Origin: Thioglobus_B sp964558405
Lineage (GTDB): Bacteria > Pseudomonadota > Gammaproteobacteria > PS1 > Pseudothioglobaceae
Direction: 5' to 3'
Length of the DNA: 50,819 nucleotides
Assembly: GCA_964558405.1 (NCBI GenBank)
Contig: CAZLDG010000006.1
Location: 1-50,819, forward strand
This document shows, one piece after another, positions 25,373 through 33,411 of the stretch (position 1 is its first letter; each line of letters begins with the position of its first letter). The position numbers were made by a program, and so were the translations under genes. The notes beneath the pieces are model-generated. The model saw only the letters and a program-made list of their open reading frames with translations. It did not search any database and had not been told where the DNA came from.

Positions 25373-26903
25373 AGTGACGCATGCCAGTGAATACCATGGC
25401 AATACCATGCTCATTGGCTGCAGCAATCACCTCGTCATCACGCATTGAGCCACCCGGTTGGATAATGGCTTTAATACCAGCTTCAGCTGCAGCGTCGATC
25501 CCGTCTCTAAATGGGAAAAAAGCATCTGAGGCCATGACTGAACCTTCAACCACTAAGTTTTCATCACCGGCTTTAATACCGGCAATCTTAGCAGAATAAA
25601 CGCGCGACATTTGTCCAGCGCCCACACCAATGGTCATACGGTCTTTCACATAGACAATGGCATTAGATTTAACCGATTTTGCCACTTTCCAAGCAAATAG
25701 CAGGTCTTGCATTTGCTCAGCGCTTGGCGTGGCCTCACTCACACATTTCACGTCGGCTTCACCAATGCTGCCCAGGTCCTTATCTTGTACCAAAAGACCG
25801 CCAGTCACACGCTTGTAGTCTAGTGATGGTTTGGCCGTGTTTAGCTCGCCACATTCTAGTGCGCGTACGTTTTGTTTGGTTGATAGTACCGCTTTGGCGT
25901 CTTCGTCAACCTGTGGTGCGATAATCACCTCGACGAACTGACGATCAATAATGGCTTGTGCGGTTTTTTTATCCAGATTGCGGTTAAAGGCAATAATGCC
26001 ACCAAAGGCTGACGTTGGGTCGGTTTTGAACGCGTCATCATAAGCGCTATAAATATCTGCACGCACAGCAACACCACAAGGGTTGGCGTGTTTCACAATC
26101 ACACAGGCTGGTTCGTCAAAGCTGCGCACACATTCGAGTGCAGCATCGGCATCGGCCATGTTGTTAAAAGACATCTCTTTGCCTTGGAATTGTGTGGCTG
26201 CAGCTACACAAGCCTCAGACAGATTACTTTCCACATAAAACGCTGCTGATTGATGTGGGTTCTCACCATAGCGCATCGATTGAGTTTTGTGCAGTTGTAG
26301 GTTCATGGTGTTAGAAAAGCCATCGGCTTCTTTGCCCAAATAGTTGGCAATCGCCCCGTCGTATTGGGCAGTATGCTCAAAGGTTTTCAACGCTAGGCGC
26401 GAGCGCGTCTCTAATGTGGTATCGCCACTGGCCTTAATCTCATCCATCACCACCGAGTAATCGGCACTATCCACCACAACGGTAACCGAGGCGTGGTTTT
26501 TGGCGCTGGATCTAAGCATGGCAGGGCCACCAATGTCAATGTTTTCAATCGCCTCTTCCAAGGTGCAGTCAGCTTTGGCGATTGTAGCTTGGAAAGGGTA
26601 AAGATTGACCACCACCAAATCAATTGGCTGAATTGCATTTTCTGCCATTACCGCTTCGTCTAAGCCGCGACGCGCTAAGATGCCGCCGTGAATTTTTGGA
26701 TTTAGGGTTTTAACGCGTCCGGCCATCATCTCAGGAAAGCCGGTATAGTCTGAGACTTCAATCACATCAATGTTATTATCTGCTAAGAGTTTGGCAGTAC
26801 CACCGGTTGAGAGGATTTCAATGTTTTCACCTGCCAAAGCTTGAGCAAGTTCGAGAACACCAGTTTTGTCAGAAACACTGATTAGAGCGCGTTGTATGGC
26901 CAT
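25362..26903 (-). CDS. purH: Bifunctional AICAR formyltransferase/IMP cyclohydrolase
   Basis: A 513-residue protein catalysing the last two steps of IMP synthesis. The N-terminal MGS-like IMP cyclohydrolase domain (ALISVSDKTGVLELAQAL, ILSTGGTAKLL) is followed by the AICAR transformylase domain (VIVKHANPCGVA with the catalytic Lys-His, and SDAFFPFRDGID). It is the last gene of nadB-def-dusB-fis-purH, 49 bases after fis. The fis-purH order is common in gammaproteobacteria, usually followed by purD, which is replaced here by convergent avtA. Confidence 0.97.
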   Translation of the reverse strand: MAIQRALISVSDKTGVLELAQALAGENIEILSTGGTAKLLADNNIDVIEVSDYTGFPEMMAGRVKTLNPKIHGGILARRGLDEAVMAENAIQPIDLVVVNLYPFQATIAKADCTLEEAIENIDIGGPAMLRSSAKNHASVTVVVDSADYSVVMDEIKASGDTTLETRSRLALKTFEHTAQYDGAIANYLGKEADGFSNTMNLQLHKTQSMRYGENPHQSAAFYVESNLSEACVAAATQFQGKEMSFNNMADADAALECVRSFDEPACVIVKHANPCGVAVRADIYSAYDDAFKTDPTSAFGGIIAFNRNLDKKTAQAIIDRQFVEVIIAPQVDEDAKAVLSTKQNVRALECGELNTAKPSLDYKRVTGGLLVQDKDLGSIGEADVKCVSEATPSAEQMQDLLFAWKVAKSVKSNAIVYVKDRMTIGVGAGQMSRVYSAKIAGIKAGDENLVVEGSVMASDAFFPFRDGIDAAAEAGIKAIIQPGGSMRDDEVIAAANEHGIAMVFTGMRHFKH

Positions 26904-26952
26904 TTGATTCCTTGTAAGATATGAGAAAAATTCAAGGAATAATTATAGAGCT

Positions 26953-27189
26953 TTAGAGTTGATAGAATTCGATTTTTTTCTTCAGCGTGCCACGATTAAT
27001 CCCTAGAATTCTGGAGGCCTCGCTTTGGTTGTGCTCAACCATTTCTAAGACGAATTTAATCACCACGGGTTCAACCTCTTGATTGACCATTTTGTAGACA
27101 CCGCTGGCCTTTTCACCATCCAACTGCTCAAAATAGCGCGCTAGTTTGGCATTGATACAGGCTGGTAAGTCAGTTGGGCTTACACTCAT
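26953..27189 (-). CDS. fis: DNA-binding protein Fis (short form)
   Basis: A 78-residue Fis-type nucleoid protein. The C-terminal helix-turn-helix HNQSEASRILGINRGTLKKKIE matches E. coli Fis. E. coli Fis is 98 residues; this one lacks about 20 N-terminal residues including the beta-hairpin arm needed for Hin/Gin recombination enhancement, as in many non-enteric Fis proteins. The ATG overlaps the dusB stop by four bases, the conserved dusB-fis coupling. Confidence 0.95.
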   Translation of the reverse strand: MSVSPTDLPACINAKLARYFEQLDGEKASGVYKMVNQEVEPVVIKFVLEMVEHNQSEASRILGINRGTLKKKIEFYQL

Positions 27190-28160
27190 AGTGATGCTAG
27201 AAACTCCTCAAGTAGTTGGTATTGCTTCTGGTAATCAGTAATCTTATTGACCTTTTTCCAGAAAATTTGACCGCTTTTTTGATCAAGGTGCGTAGCATAC
27301 CAAAAAATATGCTTTCTGGCGAGCATTGTGCCCATTTTTTTGCCATAAAAATCATGGATTTGGGCGATATGTTGCAAAATATCAGTACGCTTTTGCGCCA
27401 GTGTTAGTTCAGGCGCAACTTGATTATGCTGTAGAAAATGGTCAATTTCATGAATGATCCATGGGTTGCCCTGTGTGGCTCTGCCAATCATCACCCCGTC
27501 AGCACCGGTGTAATCCAATACGGCTTTGGCTTTGGTCGGCGAGGTGATATCGCCATTGGCAATCACTGGAATTTGCACTTGTTGCTTGACTTGTGAGATG
27601 GTGTCGTATTCAGCCATACCATTGTATTTGTCTTCCTTGGTACGTCCATGAACGCTGAGCATTTGCACGCCAGCTGCCTCAGCAATTTGAGCAATACTGG
27701 GAGCGTTTTTCCTATCTCGTGCCCAGCCGGTGCGCATCTTTAGACTCACCGGCACATCAACTGCCTCAACCACGGCACTTAGTATTTCTTCAACCAGTTG
27801 CTCGTCTTGCATCAGCGCTGAGCCTGAGGCCTTATTGCAAACTTTTTTAGCAGGGCAGCCCATGTTGATATCAACAATATCAGCACCAAATTTAACCGCT
27901 TGTTGGGCATAGTCTGCCAATTCTTTGGCGCCAGATCCGGCGATTTGAATACTGATTGGCGCTGACTCTCCAGAGAAATCTAAGCGATGCTTGGATTTAT
28001 TAGAGTTTAATAGGTGTTCTTGCAATAGCACCATTTCTGAGGTGGTAAGTGCTGCGCCTTGAGCACGACACAATAGACGAAAAGGTTTGTCGCTGGTGCC
28101 AGCCATCGGTGCCAACAACACCTGAGAGGGTAGTGTATAAGGGCCAATGTTAATTGGCAT
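27186..28160 (-). CDS. dusB: tRNA-dihydrouridine synthase B
   Basis: A 324-residue FMN enzyme that reduces uridine 17 (family knowledge) in tRNA. It begins INIGPYTLPSQVLLAPMAG, with VDINMGCPAKKVCNK carrying the catalytic cysteine, and VSLKMRTGW and GVMIGRATQGNPW for FMN binding. It lies two bases after def and overlaps fis, matching the widespread dusB-fis pair. Confidence 0.97.
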   Translation of the reverse strand: MPINIGPYTLPSQVLLAPMAGTSDKPFRLLCRAQGAALTTSEMVLLQEHLLNSNKSKHRLDFSGESAPISIQIAGSGAKELADYAQQAVKFGADIVDINMGCPAKKVCNKASGSALMQDEQLVEEILSAVVEAVDVPVSLKMRTGWARDRKNAPSIAQIAEAAGVQMLSVHGRTKEDKYNGMAEYDTISQVKQQVQIPVIANGDITSPTKAKAVLDYTGADGVMIGRATQGNPWIIHEIDHFLQHNQVAPELTLAQKRTDILQHIAQIHDFYGKKMGTMLARKHIFWYATHLDQKSGQIFWKKVNKITDYQKQYQLLEEFLASL

Positions 28161-28162
28161 GA

Positions 28163-28654
28163 TTATTTGGCCAGCTTTTTGGCCTTTTCTTTGAGGCGAC
28201 GCTGCTTAAGTTTGGATAGGTGATCCACAAACAAAATACCATCGAGGTGATCAATCTCATGTTGGATGCAAACACCCAGTAGTTCATCAGCCTCTAACTC
28301 AAAAGCCTCACCCTGTTCGTTTAGTGCACGCACTTTAATATGATTGGCGCGTTTGACACAATCATAATAATTAGGCACGGATAAACAACCCTCTTCCCAA
28401 TCAATCTCGCCATCTTTTTCGATGATTTCAGGGTTGATCAAACAAATGGGATTGGATTTGTCCTCGGTGGTGTCAATGACAATAATACGCTGATGGTGGT
28501 TGATTTGTGTAGCGGCCAAGCCAATGCCTGGGGCATCATACATGGTCTCAAACATGTTCTTAACCAATTCCCGTGTACTCTCATCAACGTTCTCTACCGG
28601 TTTGGCAACGGTACGTAGGCGTTTATCAGGATAGTGTAGGATGGGTAATAACAT
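28163..28654 (-). CDS. def: Peptide deformylase
   Basis: A 163-residue metalloenzyme removing the N-formyl group from nascent proteins. The three motifs are GIGLAATQ, EEGCLSVP with Cys90 and QHEIDH with His132, Glu133 and His136, at the same positions as in E. coli Def. It is unusual in location: it sits between nadB and dusB and not with fmt. Confidence 0.97.
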   Translation of the reverse strand: MLLPILHYPDKRLRTVAKPVENVDESTRELVKNMFETMYDAPGIGLAATQINHHQRIIVIDTTEDKSNPICLINPEIIEKDGEIDWEEGCLSVPNYYDCVKRANHIKVRALNEQGEAFELEADELLGVCIQHEIDHLDGILFVDHLSKLKQRRLKEKAKKLAK

Positions 28655-28657
28655 GAG

Positions 28658-30217
28658 CTAAATTTTCATAACTGTGTTGATAATTTTATCATCAGTGTCG
28701 GGATAATCTTCATTGTAATGCAGACCACGTGATTCTTGACGCGCTTGAGCCGAACGTACAATCAAACTGGCCGTGGTTACCAAGTTTCTTAGCTCAATCA
28801 AATCAGCAGAGATTAAGTAACTACTATAGTATTCATTGACCTCGGCCTGGATTTGGTCGATACGATGCTCAGCCAAGGTCAAGCGTTTGTTGGAACGTAC
28901 AATGCCGACGAAATTCCACATAATGCGACGCAGCTCATCCCAAAGGTGGGTAACCATCACTTTTTCATGTGAAGGGCTTACACGAGAAGCATCCCAGGCA
29001 TTGAAAGCAGGAATCTCTTTTTCCAGTGGATTGGTGTTGATGTGCTCGGCACAGGATTTGGCAAAAACAATACATTCCAGTAGTGAATTAGAGGCCATGC
29101 GATTAGCGCCGTGCACGCCGGTATGCGCCGCTTCACCAATGGCGTATAAATTGGCGATATTGGTTCGACCATGCAGATCGGTATGAATACCGCCACAAGT
29201 ATAGTGTGCAGCCGGCACCACCGGAATCTTCTGCTGGGTGATGTCAATGCCAAAGGATAAGCATTTGTCATAAATGTTAGGAAAATGGGACTTAATCCAG
29301 GCGCTATCCTTAAAGGAGATGTCCAAATAAACACAATCAAATCCACCCATCTTGATTTCAAAATCAATGGCGCGTGCCACCACGTCACGTGGGGCCAATT
29401 CTTCACGTGCATCGTATTTGTGCATAAAGGCCTCGCCATTGGGTAGGCTGAGTTTGGCACCTTCGCCGCGTAGTGCTTCAGAGATTAGAAATGATTTGGC
29501 GTATGGATGATACAAACAGGTTGGGTGAAATTGAGTAAATTCCATATTAACAATCTCACACCCCAGTCGATACGCCATGGCAATGCCATCACCGGTCGAG
29601 GTGTCTGGATTGGAGGTATAAAGATAGGCCTTAGAGGCGCCACCAGTGGCAATAATGGTTTTATTGGCCATCAAAGTGACGACTTCGTTACTGGTTTTGT
29701 CCAGTACATAAGCACCAAAGCATCGGTCTTGCTGGTGTAAGAGTTCAACGGCAATGTGTGATTCAAACAACTGGATATTGTCTCGTTGTCGCACACTCTC
29801 ACCCAGATTGGTTTGAATCTCTCTACCGGTTCGATCCGCCACATGTGCCACGCGTCGGTTGCTATGTCCGCCCTCGGTGGTGAGGTGATAATTCTGTGCT
29901 TCTTTACTAAACACCACACCATTGTCTTCAAGTGAGGCAATGGCTGCGGGTGAATTCTCCACCATAAAACGTGCGGCTGTCTCGTCAGCCAGACCGGCCG
30001 CCGCCGTTAGCGTGTCTTGGATATGAGATTCAAAATCATCTTCTTCGGAGAGTACGGCAGAGATGCCGCCTTGAGCATAGTAAGAGCTGCCTTGTAGGAT
30101 TTTATCTTTAGAAATCAGCGCAATGCTCAGCCGCGTGTCGAGTTGCAAAGCACACATCAGCCCTGCACTACCAGTGCCGATAATCATCACATCAAATTGT
30201 TGTTGGGCGGGGTTCAC
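28658..30217 (-). CDS. nadB: L-aspartate oxidase
   Basis: A 519-residue FAD enzyme that oxidises L-aspartate to iminoaspartate, the first step of de novo NAD synthesis. Motifs: MIIGTGSAGLMCAL, GSSYYAQGGISAV, EGGHSNRRVAH and GANRMASNSLLECIVF. The start is GTG at 30217, which aligns with NadB N-termini; there is no recognisable Shine-Dalgarno, and a TATAAT lies just upstream, so the mRNA may be leaderless. It heads the nadB-def-dusB-fis-purH operon with gaps of 2-3 bases. Confidence 0.97.
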   Translation of the reverse strand: MNPAQQQFDVMIIGTGSAGLMCALQLDTRLSIALISKDKILQGSSYYAQGGISAVLSEEDDFESHIQDTLTAAAGLADETAARFMVENSPAAIASLEDNGVVFSKEAQNYHLTTEGGHSNRRVAHVADRTGREIQTNLGESVRQRDNIQLFESHIAVELLHQQDRCFGAYVLDKTSNEVVTLMANKTIIATGGASKAYLYTSNPDTSTGDGIAMAYRLGCEIVNMEFTQFHPTCLYHPYAKSFLISEALRGEGAKLSLPNGEAFMHKYDAREELAPRDVVARAIDFEIKMGGFDCVYLDISFKDSAWIKSHFPNIYDKCLSFGIDITQQKIPVVPAAHYTCGGIHTDLHGRTNIANLYAIGEAAHTGVHGANRMASNSLLECIVFAKSCAEHINTNPLEKEIPAFNAWDASRVSPSHEKVMVTHLWDELRRIMWNFVGIVRSNKRLTLAEHRIDQIQAEVNEYYSSYLISADLIELRNLVTTASLIVRSAQARQESRGLHYNEDYPDTDDKIINTVMKI

Positions 30218-30224
30218 GGTCGCT

Positions 30225-30254
30225 ATTATATTATTTTTTTCTAATATTAGTAAA
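30225..30254 (-). promoter_or_regulatory. Candidate nadB promoter giving a leaderless mRNA
   Basis: Minus strand: TTTACT (30249-30254), an 18-base spacer and a perfect TATAAT (30225-30230). The expected start, about seven bases on, falls at 30217-30218, on or one base before the nadB GTG. The palindrome CTAATATTAG (30241-30250) overlaps the -35. Confidence 0.45.
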
Positions 30255-30275
30255 TAGTTATGTTATAATACTACC

Positions 30276-30356
30276 TATTCTTGTTAAGAAAACTACATCT
30301 TAACAATTTCTCCTCCTTGAAGTAGTATTAAAAACCCCGTTTTAACGGGGTTTTTT
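30276..30356 (+). ncRNA. Candidate small RNA with exposed anti-Shine-Dalgarno sequence
   Basis: No plus-strand gene is here, yet the plus strand shows a complete small-RNA layout. A perfect extended -10, TGTTATAAT (30261-30269), would start transcription near 30276. Next comes an eight-pair hairpin TTGTTAAG (30281-30288)/CTTAACAA (30299-30306) with a 10-base loop, an unpaired linker with CTCCTCCTT (30310-30318) resembling the 16S rRNA anti-Shine-Dalgarno, and a strong intrinsic terminator ending in six T. Length about 80 nt. No -35 is convincing and no homolog is known to me, so this is a prediction. Confidence 0.4.
30334..30356. terminator. Bidirectional intrinsic terminator
   Basis: Stem ACCCCGT (30334-30340) and ACGGGGT (30345-30351) with loop TTTA, extended by flanking A:T pairs and a T run on both strands. 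On the minus strand it lies ten or fewer bases after the MMPL exporter stop and ends the aceF operon; on the plus strand it would end the candidate small RNA. Confidence 0.92.
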
Positions 30357-30360
30357 ATTG

Positions 30361-32742
30361 TTAGGTCTTAATCTTAGGTTTGAACATTAAGATTAATTTT
30401 GGCAGTAGTGTCAAATTAATAAACATAGCACTAATCATGGCAATTGCTGTAAACACGCCAAAATAAATACTAGGGATAAAGTTAGACAACACCAAGATTA
30501 AAAAGCCTAGGGTAATGGTAATCGAGGTGTAGAACATCGCCAGACCCACACTATTGTGAGCGCGATACATGGTTCTCAGATAATCACCATCCTTGGCAAA
30601 TTCTACTTTGAATCGATACACATAATGAATAGCGTCATCCACGCCAATACCAATGGCAATGGCGGCAATGGTGATGGTCATTAGATCTAGTGGAATGCCA
30701 AACAGCCCCATCACGCCCAAAATAAGTGCTGAAGGGATCATGTTGGGAATAATGGCCAATATGGACAGGCTTAATGATCTAAAAATAAGCAAAAACATGA
30801 TAAAGATCATGCCAAACACCGCCATAATGGTTTTGATCTGCGAATCAAACAAGCTTTGCAACATATTGTTATAGAGCACCAACATGCCAGAAAGGTGGAA
30901 AGTGTTTTCTCTAAAGCCCAGCTCGCTGCTAATATGCTGCTGGATGGTTTGGATTAACTCATCACGCTTAAGTTCTTTGTTGGTTTCGCGCACGCGAATC
31001 ACAAAGCGCAACTGTCCATTATCCTCTGAGGCATACGGATAAAGTACTTGTGTTTTGGCGTTTTCCGGAATTTGCGATCTAACCACGTTTAAGAAAAATC
31101 CACTCAGTGGCTCGTTGTCGTTAGCCTGAGTTAGAATTTGCATCAATGTGTCGATAGAGAGCACTTTGCCAGTCTCCTCCAAAGACTCTAAATACTGGTG
31201 AACCTCGTGCATCTCAGCGCGCAAATCCTCATCGAACCAATAATCCTCAGCCAAATCATCAAAGATAATCTCTAAGGGAATGGTGCCACCGAGTTTGTCG
31301 TCAATCAGTGAAAGACCTTGGTTGATTTCTGTGGTGTCTTTAAAGTAATCAATAAAGCGATTCTCAACCGTAAGTTTGTTAATGCCATACGCCGACAGAC
31401 CAGCCACCATAATAAGCACAACAATCAGGTGTGTGCCGAAGCACTCGGTAAATCTGGCCAATTTTTGTGTGGCACCTGATTCGGTTTTATGGGCTTTAAC
31501 CTTGGCCTTAGGCAGTAGTGCCATCAGGATTGGGAAACTGATAAAGGAGATGGCCAGAGCAATACTCACACCAATGGACATCATCCAGCCAAAATCAATC
31601 ACCGGACGAATGCCACTAACCAAGAAAGACACAAAGGCCACAAAGGTGGTGAGCGTGGTGAATAAACAAGGTTTAAACATATGTTGCACGGTTTGTTTAA
31701 TCAGTGCATGAAGCTCGGCATCAGGGTCTTTTTGTGCCGCCTCCCGATAATGCACCACCAGGTGAATAATCACCGATAGGGTCAGTACCAATAGCAGCGA
31801 GAAGAAATTAGAAGAGATAACCGTTACCTTCCAGTCCAGCAGGGCAATAATGCCGGTCATGCTAAAGGCTGAGAGTAGACTGACAAAAATTGGAATCAGT
31901 ACCCAGCGCAAACCGTGGAAAATAAGTGCCAATACCAAGGTCATCAATCCTACAACAGCCAAGGAGAACACCACTAAGTCATTGCTGATATAGCCAATAA
32001 TATCAGTGGTAATCATCGGCAGCCCACCTAAAAACAGCTTGGCCTGATCGCGATATTTATCAATCACACCACGGATTTGTGCAATGGTTTGTGCTTGCAA
32101 ATCGTTTTGCACGCTGGTGTTTTTTAGTACTTGTTTTTCGATGGCCCTAAGTTTGTGTGCTTCTGCTATAGAGAGCTCACCACGGGCACGCAGCAGACGC
32201 ATGTCGTCGCGTTGTTTTCTAAGCTCATCAAATTGTTGATTATTCTTAAGTGTAACCAGTACGGCCGTGGTCTTGCCATCGCGACTCACTAAGTTATCAG
32301 CATACAAGGGCGAGGTGTTGAATTCTTTTCGAGCCAAAGCGAGATCGGCATTGCCCAAATCAATATTAACATCTTCATTGGCCAGATCTACCAAGGAGAG
32401 TGGCGGCGATCTAAACAGTGGCACATCTAAAATCGATGTGGTGGATTTCACTTGTGCTAGGGTTTTGAGCTCATCTCTAAAACGTCTTAAGTGTTCGAGT
32501 TGTTGCGCACTGAGCAAATCACCAGCGACTTGATAACTGATAACCAGATAGTCATCTGAGCCATAATGCTGTTTAATGCTTTGGTAATAACGCAGATTCT
32601 CATCACCCTCTAATACCAAGGAATCAGAGGAGGCGTCTAGTTGAAAATTGGGAATTTGATAGATAAAAAATCCAGTAATCACCAACAACAGAGTGAGGCT
32701 GAATTTGGCTCGATTCAGTACCAATCGAAAAAAAGCGTTCAT
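30361..32742 (-). CDS. RND-superfamily (MMPL-type) exporter
   Basis: A 793-residue inner-membrane protein with the RND layout: one N-terminal helix, a large periplasmic loop, about five helices (residues 255-420), a second periplasmic loop, and a final group of five helices. The MMPL motif GIGVDDAIHYVYRFKVEF, with the proton-relay aspartates, lies near residue 705. Relatives export lipids, hopanoids or other hydrophobic compounds. There is no adaptor or outer-membrane partner nearby, so the substrate is unknown. It is the last gene of the aceF-lpdA-pcm transcript. Confidence 0.9.
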   Translation of the reverse strand: MNAFFRLVLNRAKFSLTLLLVITGFFIYQIPNFQLDASSDSLVLEGDENLRYYQSIKQHYGSDDYLVISYQVAGDLLSAQQLEHLRRFRDELKTLAQVKSTTSILDVPLFRSPPLSLVDLANEDVNIDLGNADLALARKEFNTSPLYADNLVSRDGKTTAVLVTLKNNQQFDELRKQRDDMRLLRARGELSIAEAHKLRAIEKQVLKNTSVQNDLQAQTIAQIRGVIDKYRDQAKLFLGGLPMITTDIIGYISNDLVVFSLAVVGLMTLVLALIFHGLRWVLIPIFVSLLSAFSMTGIIALLDWKVTVISSNFFSLLLVLTLSVIIHLVVHYREAAQKDPDAELHALIKQTVQHMFKPCLFTTLTTFVAFVSFLVSGIRPVIDFGWMMSIGVSIALAISFISFPILMALLPKAKVKAHKTESGATQKLARFTECFGTHLIVVLIMVAGLSAYGINKLTVENRFIDYFKDTTEINQGLSLIDDKLGGTIPLEIIFDDLAEDYWFDEDLRAEMHEVHQYLESLEETGKVLSIDTLMQILTQANDNEPLSGFFLNVVRSQIPENAKTQVLYPYASEDNGQLRFVIRVRETNKELKRDELIQTIQQHISSELGFRENTFHLSGMLVLYNNMLQSLFDSQIKTIMAVFGMIFIMFLLIFRSLSLSILAIIPNMIPSALILGVMGLFGIPLDLMTITIAAIAIGIGVDDAIHYVYRFKVEFAKDGDYLRTMYRAHNSVGLAMFYTSITITLGFLILVLSNFIPSIYFGVFTAIAMISAMFINLTLLPKLILMFKPKIKT

Positions 32743-32752
32743 GCGCTAGAGC

Positions 32753-33406
32753 TTAAAATTCAAATTGATCAGAGCTCTCAAGACCCTGCATGGTATCTAA
32801 TTGGGTCTCGAACAAGGATTTGGTTTCCCATTTGTGTTCACTAATACGAGTAATCAGTTTGGCGTGCATGGCCTGGCCAGTGCCTTCAACCACAAAGATT
32901 CTACCACCAACATTAAGCAGGTGGAAATAACGCCCAGTAATCTTTGGGACCGATGCACCAACAAAAACCACATCAAAAAAATCATCAGAATGCCAGGTTT
33001 TCGAAGCATCCCCCACTTCGAGTTTGACATTGCTAATACCCAGCGCTTGGATTTTTTCACCGGCTTGTTGGCTGAGTTCAGCGTCGATATCCACGCTGGT
33101 GACCGAAGCACCTAACTTGGATAAAACCGCGGTTAGATAACCACTACCCGTGCCAATCTCCAGGATATTTTCATCTTTTTTGATGTTTAGTGCATCTAAG
33201 GCGCGGCCCTCAATTTTCGGCGTCAGCATTTTGGCTTTGTCTGTTAAAGGAATGTCAATATCAGCAAAGGCTAGATTTTTATAAGCCTCAGGCACGAATC
33301 GCTCACGTGGCACATCTCTAAGCGCATTGTTGGCAATATAATTTAAACCACCCCAGGGCTTGATCTGCGAGTTAATCGCGTTTTGTCTTGCTTGATCTGT
33401 ATTCAT
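32753..33406 (-). CDS. pcm: Protein-L-isoaspartate O-methyltransferase family
   Basis: A 217-residue SAM-dependent methyltransferase. It shows the Pcmt N-terminal region VPRERFVPEAYKNLAFADI and SAM motif I ILEIGTGSGYLTAVLS, then VDIDAEL and VGASVPK. Canonical enzymes methylate isoaspartyl residues so that damaged proteins can be repaired. The residue after GSGY is Leu, where the canonical family has Gln, so it may be a divergent member. It starts five bases after lpdA, an unusual partner. Confidence 0.87.
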   Translation of the reverse strand: MNTDQARQNAINSQIKPWGGLNYIANNALRDVPRERFVPEAYKNLAFADIDIPLTDKAKMLTPKIEGRALDALNIKKDENILEIGTGSGYLTAVLSKLGASVTSVDIDAELSQQAGEKIQALGISNVKLEVGDASKTWHSDDFFDVVFVGASVPKITGRYFHLLNVGGRIFVVEGTGQAMHAKLITRISEHKWETKSLFETQLDTMQGLESSDQFEF

Positions 33407-33411
33407 AAAAC

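Noticed and set aside
30241..30250. CTAATATTAG palindrome as an NAD-regulator (NrtR-type) site
   Set aside because: Ten-base AT-rich palindromes are common by chance and I cannot match it to a known site.
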